The position numbers and the translations under genes were made by a program. Shown one piece after another: positions 41,701 through 48,392 of a stretch of 64,000 nucleotides of DNA. Position 1 is the first letter of the stretch, and each line of letters opens with the position of its first letter. Below the pieces are notes generated by a model that saw only the letters and a list, made by a program, of their open reading frames with translations, did not search any database and was not told the DNA's origin. The stretch comes from Lachnospiraceae bacterium (lineage in GTDB: Bacteria; Bacillota; Clostridia; Lachnospirales; Lachnospiraceae), in contig CAJTCV010000008.1 in NCBI GenBank assembly GCA_910574805.1, forward strand, positions 153,236-217,235, in the 5' to 3' direction.

Positions 41701-42375
41701 ACGGTCCGCCTTTATCATCGTGTGGCGAGGAACCGTCCGCAGGAGGACCCGATCCTCCCTGCGGAGGAAGAGGAGCTGGAAGGATTTGAGGTGGACGATG
41801 CGTTCGAGGTCGAGCATGTGCTGGAGCCCGTCTATGTGACCGTATCCAAAGAGATCCCCCGCATCGGCAGCGCGGACGCCCTGTCCTCCGGCGCTTTGTG
41901 GATGCAGATGATCGAGAAGGCCTGCGCCTTTCTGGGGCGCGACGGAGCCACCGGCTATCGCTCTCTGTGGTACGGGGAGGGCGGCGAATTTCTGGAAAGG
42001 CTGCTGGGCGTATCCCCGGTGAACGTGGCGGAGGAGGACAGGAATGACGAGCTGTTTGAGAACATGTGCCATGCCAGGGAGCATAATTTTGTCTACAATG
42101 CCGGGAGTAAGAACAACGTGGGTGAAAGCGACGGTTTAAACGCCGGCCACGCATACACGGTGATGGGTGCGGAGCGGATCGCCGGAGAGCGCTATGTAAA
42201 GCTCCGCAATCCCTACAGCACCATGTCCCTTCAGGAGGAAGAGGGCAATGTCACCCGCACCGGCAGGATGTTTGACACTTCCTCCGATGAAACTTACGGA
42301 CAGTTTTATATGAAATTTGAGGATTTTGTGCAGAAATTTGAAAGGATCACGTATACAGACTTAAGTCAGGTATGA
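38716..42375 (+). CDS. Putative injected payload: shared module plus calpain-like cysteine protease
   Basis: 1219 residues from the ATG at 38716 (GGGAGG 7 bases upstream); earlier in-frame ATGs at 38701 and 38710 overlap that site. Residues ~50-110 hold a basic motif (VSVQGEAYAERSNESIGAGK then RKMR). Residues ~150-650 share blocks with the products of 44842-47490 and 48393-50480: YRSHYNSEISYRYHESDT (~274), KYGNGL (~471), FTNMQG, KKLPGMF, LDIRWDTVFDESD. The last ~260 residues are a C2-type (calpain) protease: Gln960, Cys966 in FVSNCYMVAATAGL, His1145 in NAGHAYTVMG and Asn1165 in LRNPYS, all in family order. No signal peptide or membrane helix, as expected for cargo loaded into the particle. 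It is followed by an AAA+ ATPase gene. Confidence 0.82.
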   Translation: MPREKKTLHKQSAELKHPMNINRNQDLNQNANPAPLPRAETEEERTARLQAEARLQAREHRENRIRAVRENCRIIMPEVAFTRRSVSVQGEAYAERSNESIGAGKRKMRRGWKRSALYQKEANARLVENGVEAFEAGQAELLRAHPLLASGYSEEEAQRTALFLTGEQEKDEELMQQVFAQRQEAAARICVDRFMEIKLNFDLRSDRSFGEASSELEGVARKTREMKRLLERFPRLRENLTEDRKVDLDTKLEVAEDLSNYYEIRKKIVTNARYRSHYNSEISYRYHESDTLEAKNLTMLLWQAEQLKISRGLSPSAEFAERFQAYRETTQDQNEAEETRAARARLRAEDAELSKNDARIEDSRHANYFRELAQEENHPIIQRLVHEGRYQVTWLDGAMSESFVRNLAVLPRWKAVQHTGPETVRSMVENLAMKPQNMEDQEELERCRDANLEGMRQFKALLKKQMNYLARKYGNGLPLISPEELAQHSHEFVNDFTNMQGLGAFVDYLKKLPGMFNPEDESDLQMEWLLNYYDRCVMVEAGERRGFLAESTGSATYSDYKRRVAVGNVGDRRSAEAAARLSGTMHLDIRWDTVFDESDLRAEEIPAAIKQENMAEKIGQMSAEDQGARMWSRLFPETRQMTRQEAATYFVEKAAKEKLDSMSREELSRKACLSDGWSEQEFAEAWQYLKSAPLRRKRALEKWRTDHPGRPDPVVALAGNERREQDALRKYEAAVRVNMAEELRNRIIGLPAELREQDAELIEFLEAMDEDLMQAQQTYQERLEQMNPRVQAQAETQQQLQQRRAARLTREDAISSYSDERSRRSRRQLESLSQWMRRYLLNGPADAVDAYVEGTRYAVGYTEERERLKKAINAVDEALRTRDNVALRHTKAYFERMTNGNLTIPEDAQRLNFAGEKPKEAGRVRGGAHRTEVLRAFTHWSSQEDTPLFSHEPTVNDLKQRFVSNCYMVAATAGLVDLNPYLLKSCLKDNGDGTVTVRLYHRVARNRPQEDPILPAEEEELEGFEVDDAFEVEHVLEPVYVTVSKEIPRIGSADALSSGALWMQMIEKACAFLGRDGATGYRSLWYGEGGEFLERLLGVSPVNVAEEDRNDELFENMCHAREHNFVYNAGSKNNVGESDGLNAGHAYTVMGAERIAGERYVKLRNPYSTMSLQEEEGNVTRTGRMFDTSSDETYGQFYMKFEDFVQKFERITYTDLSQV

Positions 42376-42423
42376 CCGGAAAGAGGCGGGGAGGACCAGG
42401 ATTGACAGAAGGGGAGAGGAACA

Positions 42424-44718
42424 TTGTTTGACAGAGAGCAGAAAAACGACGCGTTTGAGAGCTATGAAAGCTACATGGAGTATTTGTTTGCGTGCGTGAA
42501 CGAGGGGATCAGCCGCTGTCTGGAGCATTTGAAGGAGATCTATGCCACAGGGCAGGGAGACTACAAGAACGTTCTCTATCCGGATCTGGAGATTGCCCAC
42601 GACACCTGCAGGGAGAAGCTGAATCAGTTCCGGATACATCAGGAAGAGCAAAAAGAAACAGAAGCGGAACCGGAAGCCGTTGACCAGGAGCTTTTGGAAC
42701 TGTTCGGCGATTTTCTGGAAGAACAGGGCCGGCGGCAGGAGGAAACGGCGGAAGCGGAACCGGAGGAAGGCTGGACGATGGAAGCGATGATGGACTACGT
42801 CCGGTCCCGGGCGGCGGCGGCCGCAGAGAGCGGGATCACGCTGCCTTTCTACGAGATCTGCAGGAAACTGGAATACGAACACTTCACGGTCTTCTGTCTG
42901 GCCTGCGGGATTCTCTCGTCCACCCAGACCGATTACGCGGGCGTGTTCCAGGTCATCAACGAGAACGGAGGGCTGCCGCTGCCCACCATCGAGTCCGCGG
43001 CGAAGCTGTATTATGGAGACCGTTTTTCCATCACGGGGGCTTACGGGGACATGTCCGTGTGCTTGGAGCAGCTTCTGCCGATCCTCAATCTGCAGGTCAG
43101 AGACAGCATGCCTTTTGCCACGGTGATCTCTCCCGATAAGCGGATGATTGATTACCTCTTCGGCAGACATCCTCTGCGCCTGGATGAGAATTATGTGCGG
43201 TTTATGAAGATGCTGACGCAGGATGAGGAAGAGCTTGACCCGATTCTGGCCAATCAGGGCGTGCTTGACGCCATGGAGATTTCCTATGAGGATGGAGTAC
43301 GGATTTTCTCCTATTATGGAGACGAGGGGAGCGGCCGGAAGTTTTTTATCCGGCAGTTCTGTAAAAAACACGGGCTTCGGGCCGTCTCCATCAACTGTAA
43401 AAAACTGTTTGCGTATGATTTCTCCTTTGTGGATCAGGCGCTCTGGGCGGTGACAAGAGAGTGCATTCTCACGGGAGCCTGCTGCTGTCTGGATGACCTG
43501 GTCTACCGGGAGGAGGAAAAAGATAAATTTTTCGGATATATGGATCTGGCCTTTTCCAAGTTGACGGAACGGGGAATTCTGGTATTTGCGGCGAGCAAAG
43601 AGAAGCTGTCCATGCGGGAGATGACCAGGGAAGAATTCACCGAACTGGAACTTCCGACTCCGTCCAACCAGGAGCGGGAAAACTGCTGGAAGCATTTTTC
43701 CGGAAGCTATGCGCTGGAGGACGACGTGGACCTTTCGGAGATAGCGACCAAGTTCCTGTTCACGCCGGGGAAGATCAAGTCGGCCCTCCACCAGGCCAGA
43801 AGCTTTGCCGCCATGGAGCAGAACCTGAAGATCCCAAGAGCCACCCTTTTCCGGGGCTGCAACGAGCAGATGAGTTCGGAACTGACTCAGAAGGCCACGA
43901 AGGTAAAGGCGAACTTTGGATTTGAAGATATCGTTATGAACCGGGACCAGAGGGAGACGCTGGAGCACGCCATCGACCAGATGAATTTCCGGAAGAAGGT
44001 CTATGACAACTGGGATTACACGAAGAAATACCCCTACGGCAGAGGACTTTCGATCCTCCTGTTCGGAGCCCCCGGCACCGGCAAATCCATGTGCGCCCAG
44101 GTGATCGCTCATGAACTGAATCTGGAACTTTACCGGGTGGATCTGTCCAAGGTCATCGACAAATACGTGGGCGAGACGGAGAAATCCATCTCCATGATCT
44201 TTCGGGAGGCCAAAAAGTGCAACGTGGTGCTGTTCTTCGACGAGTGCGACACCCTTTTCGCCAAACGGTCCGACGACGGGGGCAGCAACCAGGCCTCCAA
44301 CAACAACAAGACGGCTTTGCTTTTGCAGGAGGTGGAGGCCTACGACGGGGTGTCGGTGCTGGCCACCAACTACAAGCACAATATCGACCCGGCCTTTTTC
44401 CGCCGGATGAAATATATCGTAGAATTCCAGTTCCCGGACGCGGATACGAGAGAGATGCTCTGGAAGACCACGATTCCCAGGGGGACGCCCTTAGGGGAGG
44501 ATGTGGACATCCGCTTTCTGGCGGAGAAGTTCGAGTTCGTGGGAGGCAATATCAAGAACTGTATCCTGAACGCCGCTTTTCTGGCCGCCGCCGACGGGGA
44601 CGGGCAGGAGGTTTGTATGAAGCATTATCTGCAGGCCATCCGCTATGAATTTGTCAAGACCGGGAAAGTGTTCACGAGGTCGGATTTTGAGCCTTATGCT
44701 TCGCTGGTGGGGCTGTAA
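42424..44718 (+). CDS. AAA+ ATPase of the injection system (Afp15-like), copy 1
   Basis: 764 residues from a TTG start with GGGGAGAGG 4 bases upstream; the next in-frame ATG would remove conserved N-terminal residues. Residues ~1-290 are a family-specific helical region. Residues ~290-430 are a worn AAA domain whose Walker A reads GDEGSGRKF (Lys replaced by Arg). The C-terminal AAA domain is intact: Walker A GAPGTGKSM (~548), Walker B VVLFFDECDTLF, sensor VLATNYKHNIDPAFFRRM. CDC48-like ATPases of this type are encoded in nearly all eCIS loci and are thought to assist cargo loading or particle assembly. It directly follows the protease-bearing payload. Confidence 0.88.
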   Translation: MFDREQKNDAFESYESYMEYLFACVNEGISRCLEHLKEIYATGQGDYKNVLYPDLEIAHDTCREKLNQFRIHQEEQKETEAEPEAVDQELLELFGDFLEEQGRRQEETAEAEPEEGWTMEAMMDYVRSRAAAAAESGITLPFYEICRKLEYEHFTVFCLACGILSSTQTDYAGVFQVINENGGLPLPTIESAAKLYYGDRFSITGAYGDMSVCLEQLLPILNLQVRDSMPFATVISPDKRMIDYLFGRHPLRLDENYVRFMKMLTQDEEELDPILANQGVLDAMEISYEDGVRIFSYYGDEGSGRKFFIRQFCKKHGLRAVSINCKKLFAYDFSFVDQALWAVTRECILTGACCCLDDLVYREEEKDKFFGYMDLAFSKLTERGILVFAASKEKLSMREMTREEFTELELPTPSNQERENCWKHFSGSYALEDDVDLSEIATKFLFTPGKIKSALHQARSFAAMEQNLKIPRATLFRGCNEQMSSELTQKATKVKANFGFEDIVMNRDQRETLEHAIDQMNFRKKVYDNWDYTKKYPYGRGLSILLFGAPGTGKSMCAQVIAHELNLELYRVDLSKVIDKYVGETEKSISMIFREAKKCNVVLFFDECDTLFAKRSDDGGSNQASNNNKTALLLQEVEAYDGVSVLATNYKHNIDPAFFRRMKYIVEFQFPDADTREMLWKTTIPRGTPLGEDVDIRFLAEKFEFVGGNIKNCILNAAFLAAADGDGQEVCMKHYLQAIRYEFVKTGKVFTRSDFEPYASLVGL

Positions 44719-44740
44719 ATATAGAAACAGGAAAACAAAA

Positions 44741-44830
44741 AACAGCATCAGCCCGACCGGAGCCTCGGAAGCGGCAGAAAATTCTTCCAGACGCTGGGGC
44801 GGAGAGAGCAGCAGATGCGGAACTTTAAAT
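44741..44830 (+). repeat. Palindromic intergenic element, copy G
   Basis: 90 bases, AACAGCATC to GCAGATGCGGAACTTTAAAT. A shorter inner arm: GGAAG with CTTCC around CGGCAGAAAATT. It fills the gap between the first AAA+ gene and the 882-residue payload gene and abuts that gene's AGGAG site. Confidence 0.82.
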
Positions 44831-44841
44831 AGGAGAGCTAT

Positions 44842-47490
44842 ATGTGCTATGTAGATAAAACAAAGACAGAATCCGTCCAAAAGACGGAAGTGAAGCGGGA
44901 GGATCTGGAAAAAGATTACAGGGAGCGGGAGCTCCAGGCTGCCAGGGAAAGGGTGGAAGAAACAAGGCGGGATCTCTGGACGAGACGTACAAGGACGCTT
45001 CCCTTCCAATTGCCGTCCATACAGATCACGGAGGAGAAAGACGTTCTTTGGAACGGGCAGGCAGCTCCGAGAAAGTCCAAAGAAAACATCTGCTCCATAA
45101 AAAGGAAAGTGTACCGGAACATCAGCTATTCCGAACTGTATAAACGGGAACAACTGGCAAAAAGGCTGGAAGAGCGGGAGCGGCTGATGAGAGAAAGCGC
45201 AGGCCAGAAAGAACAGAAGTGGATGCATTTATATCAGCGGGATTATTCTGCAGAAGAGGTTCGTGCCATCGCCATGTTCGAGGCGACCAACGATTACCAG
45301 AACGGCGAGCTTACAGGGGAAAAAGTAAATATGAAGCTGGAATGCATCCGGCAGTTCATGGAGCTTGAGCTTCCGCAGAATCTTCTGAGGGATGAGGATT
45401 TTGTAAATCAGAGTATGGCAATGGAAGAGATACTGCAAAAGTCCGAGGCGTTTTTTGACCTGTTCCGGTGTAGTCCGGAAATAGAGGACGATATGCTCAC
45501 GACCGAGCAGGGCCAGCTGCTGCGCGAGAAGATGAGCCAGGTAAAAGCCTTCACCAATTATTATCAGATACGAAAAAAGGTCATAACCAATTCCTATTAC
45601 CGCAGTCATTATAATTCGGAGATTTCTTACCGGTATCATGAAAGCGACACGAAGGAACAGAAGAATCTGACCATCCTTTTATGGCAGATGGAATCCATCA
45701 AAGACAATGCGCTGCTCCTGGAACGTGCGGAGGAGAGAGAATACAGCAAGACCCTGATAGAATTCCGGGAAAACAGGAATGTTTCCGACGAAGAAGTGAG
45801 GGATAAAAGGAACGCGCTGGAGGCGCTGCGCGTGAGTAAGACTTCGGACGTCCGGAGAAACACCGCGCGGGCGCCCCAGAGAAGCCGATATATCCGGGAA
45901 GGCGTCCAGCGGTTAAAAGGGCAGGGAGCAGGCGGTCAGGAACTGCTGGGAGAGCTGACAGACCGGTTTTCAAAGCATATGCGTTATCTGGAGGATAAAT
46001 ATGGAAACGGCCTTGCGCTTCTGCCGCTTCGGGAACTTCTGGAGCACGAAAAAGAGATTCAGGAGGATTTTGCGGATATGGAACCGTACGGGGAACTTCT
46101 GGAGATCTGGGGGAAGAGCAGGCAGTTCGGCATGGGTATGTCAAAGTACCATAATGCCCGAAAGGCATACCATTATTACAGCCAGTGGCTGAATGCGGAG
46201 CGCAGGGCAAGGGAGAAACTGGAGAGCGAAAGCGGTATGACATACTCGGACTATAAGAGAAGGGTCATGATTAATGAGGCGCATACGGCCGTGGATTTTA
46301 ACTGGCTTTCCAGGGGCGAGAAGGTAGGCGAGGCGGCCGCATACAGCGATACAAAGAGGCTGGATGTAGAATGGGGGAGCTTTTTCGACAACTCGGACGT
46401 GAAGTTTCGCGAGATCTTCTGGTCTTTTAACCAGAATGATCTGTGGAAGAAGGCAGAAGAGAGCCGAAAAGGGCTTTCCAAAGATAATTTTGAATGGCAG
46501 ATGCTGTTTTTGGAAAGCGGGAATATGACGTCCGCTCAGGCGGTCCGGCACTTTGTGGAAAAGGAAGCCCGGGAACAGGTGGATGAAAACAGGCGGCAGT
46601 GGCGTGGTATGGTGTTTGCCATTGGGAGCATTGGCAGCCTGCCGGGGATAGGAACCGAGGATTTTCAGGAGCTGAACCGGCTTTACCGGGAGATCCTGGG
46701 CAGTGAGGAGCTGCAGCGGCAATACGGACTGACAAGGCCGGAGGATCTGGCCGAATACGGCAGGATTCTGGAAAGATCGGAACCCATTGCCGAAGAGCTG
46801 CATATAGCAGAATGCTATGATGAAAAGGCCTGCGAGCTGAAGGATGAGGCGTACCGGTATCAGGGGAGCGAAAATGCCTGGAGGCGGGACGAGGCGAGCG
46901 GCGACCGCAGGCTGCAGGAACGTATGTACAATAAACTGATTAGAGAGCTGGAGAATCAGGAAGAGACGTACAGAGGCAAAGTCGACGAGATTATGCACAG
47001 GTCGCTTTTTCCCCTGTTTAAAGAATTCCGGGAATTACAGGAGAGAACGGGCATGTGGAACGGACCGGATAACAAGAGGCTGTCGGACGAGGTTCTGGAA
47101 CCGGAGATCAGGAGGCAGCGGCGGGGTATGAACATATCGGCAGATCCGGAAGGGAAAATCAGCCTGTCCGGTCGTACGCTGCCTGCTGACAGTCCTCTTT
47201 TTAAAACGCTTCAGGGAAAAACCTTGTCTGACGCGGGGAAGCGGGAAGAATTTCAGAGAGAAACAGAGGAGTATTGCGATCTTTACAGCCGGGACGTGGT
47301 TTACAGGCAGGCTTCGAAGGATCTGGGGACGGACGGCGAGCTGCCGGAAAATTCTCCGGGGAGGATACTGCGCGAAGAGTTAAGAAGTGGAGAACGAAAG
47401 TATATGCTCTATGATCTGGGCATGCGCAGCGAATTATACCGCTCGCGTATGAACGCCTGTCTGGAGCGGATCAAAGGTATGCTGGCATAA
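44842..47490 (+). CDS. Putative payload carrying the shared module; C-terminal domain unknown
   Basis: 882 residues, cytoplasmic, highly charged. It carries the shared module: YRSHYNSEISYRYHESDT (~253), KYGNGLALL (~385), MTYSDYKRRV, KRLDVEWGSFFDNSD and QAVRHFVEKEARE, all with counterparts in the protease-bearing protein. The N-terminal ~110 residues differ, with only a weak SIKRKVYRN match to the basic motif of the others. The last ~250 residues have no recognised toxin domain. Its 3' neighbour (20 bases away) encodes a GNAT-like protein, which may modify it, act with it or protect from it. AGGAGAG lies ahead of the start, immediately after element G. Confidence 0.68.
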   Translation: MCYVDKTKTESVQKTEVKREDLEKDYRERELQAARERVEETRRDLWTRRTRTLPFQLPSIQITEEKDVLWNGQAAPRKSKENICSIKRKVYRNISYSELYKREQLAKRLEERERLMRESAGQKEQKWMHLYQRDYSAEEVRAIAMFEATNDYQNGELTGEKVNMKLECIRQFMELELPQNLLRDEDFVNQSMAMEEILQKSEAFFDLFRCSPEIEDDMLTTEQGQLLREKMSQVKAFTNYYQIRKKVITNSYYRSHYNSEISYRYHESDTKEQKNLTILLWQMESIKDNALLLERAEEREYSKTLIEFRENRNVSDEEVRDKRNALEALRVSKTSDVRRNTARAPQRSRYIREGVQRLKGQGAGGQELLGELTDRFSKHMRYLEDKYGNGLALLPLRELLEHEKEIQEDFADMEPYGELLEIWGKSRQFGMGMSKYHNARKAYHYYSQWLNAERRAREKLESESGMTYSDYKRRVMINEAHTAVDFNWLSRGEKVGEAAAYSDTKRLDVEWGSFFDNSDVKFREIFWSFNQNDLWKKAEESRKGLSKDNFEWQMLFLESGNMTSAQAVRHFVEKEAREQVDENRRQWRGMVFAIGSIGSLPGIGTEDFQELNRLYREILGSEELQRQYGLTRPEDLAEYGRILERSEPIAEELHIAECYDEKACELKDEAYRYQGSENAWRRDEASGDRRLQERMYNKLIRELENQEETYRGKVDEIMHRSLFPLFKEFRELQERTGMWNGPDNKRLSDEVLEPEIRRQRRGMNISADPEGKISLSGRTLPADSPLFKTLQGKTLSDAGKREEFQRETEEYCDLYSRDVVYRQASKDLGTDGELPENSPGRILREELRSGERKYMLYDLGMRSELYRSRMNACLERIKGMLA

Positions 47491-47510
47491 AAGAGAAAGA
47501 GGAGAGAAAG

Positions 47511-48353
47511 ATGGAGATTACAATTGTAAGGGAAGAAAATCAGACTTATTTTGAACCGTTGATGCCGCAGGAAATATGGGGAAAAGCGCATTTGATTCTG
47601 GGAGCTATCGAAGAAGGAGCAGCCTGCGGGATTTTGGCGGCCAGCGAGGAGACGGAGCATATATTGAATTTGCAGTATCTGTTTGTGGCGGAAGGCTATC
47701 GGAGAAAGGGGATCGCCACCGCTCTTCTGGAGGGGCTGCATGAGATCGGGAAATATTCCGGGATCGACCTGACGGTCTGCCAGTATGCGCTGAACGAGGA
47801 ACAAAAGGATCTGGATCTTTGTCTTGCCAGGAACCTTTTTGAACTGGACGAGGTCCGGACTCCGGTGTACCGGACGGCTTTCGGGGATCTGTCTCCCCGG
47901 TATTTCGGGAAAAAAACGGAAGGGAACGACTGGAAAAAAAATGTTGTGCCGCTGTCGGAGGTGACGGCCAGAATGTGGAACCGTTTTGCGGAAAAGCTGG
48001 AGAAGCTGCCGGAGGATGAGACGGCTCTGACAGAACTGGAGGTTAAATACGTGTATGATCAGGAAGCCAGTTTTCTGTTGGTGAAAAAGGGAGAACCGGT
48101 AGGGTGCATCCTGTTTGAACAACTGGAAAATGATTTTCTGCTGTCCTACTTCTGCGTGCTGAAGGACGCCTCCCCCGTGGATATGATGCAGCTGTTCCAG
48201 GCCAGCTACCAGAATCTGAAAACCCGCTGCGGCGATTCTTCCTGGATCTACATCAATGCGCTGACGGAGACGACGGAGAAGATGGTGAAAAATTTGACCG
48301 ATCAGAAGGCGGTCCTTCGGGGGCAGGCGGTGACCAGATACTATTACTATTAA
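47511..48353 (+). CDS. GNAT-like acetyltransferase protein, possibly two GNAT folds
   Basis: 280 residues. The N-terminal ~115 residues fit a GNAT domain: strand LNLQYLFVAE then the CoA-binding loop GYRRKGIATALLEGL (consensus Q/RxxGxG/A) and helix. The C-terminal half (LVKKGEPVGCILFEQLENDF and later strands) resembles a second, worn GNAT repeat without the CoA loop. It starts 20 bases after the 882-residue payload gene, with GAGGAGAG upstream. Its place among payload genes suggests a cargo-modifying enzyme, an immunity protein or cargo itself; the sequence does not decide. Confidence 0.68.
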   Translation: MEITIVREENQTYFEPLMPQEIWGKAHLILGAIEEGAACGILAASEETEHILNLQYLFVAEGYRRKGIATALLEGLHEIGKYSGIDLTVCQYALNEEQKDLDLCLARNLFELDEVRTPVYRTAFGDLSPRYFGKKTEGNDWKKNVVPLSEVTARMWNRFAEKLEKLPEDETALTELEVKYVYDQEASFLLVKKGEPVGCILFEQLENDFLLSYFCVLKDASPVDMMQLFQASYQNLKTRCGDSSWIYINALTETTEKMVKNLTDQKAVLRGQAVTRYYYY

Positions 48354-48392
48354 TGTGCCGTCGCGCAACGACGATAAACAGGAGGTGAGAAG

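Noticed and set aside
42361..44379. 672-residue open frame on the minus strand opposite the first AAA+ gene
   Set aside because: Plus-strand Walker motifs and family match are unambiguous; the minus frame is a by-product of GC-rich codons.
16268..44718. Type VI secretion system
   Set aside because: No TssJ/L/M membrane complex, TssB/C pair or ClpV; the sheath is a single gpFI/Afp-type protein and the ATPases are of CDC48/Afp15 type.
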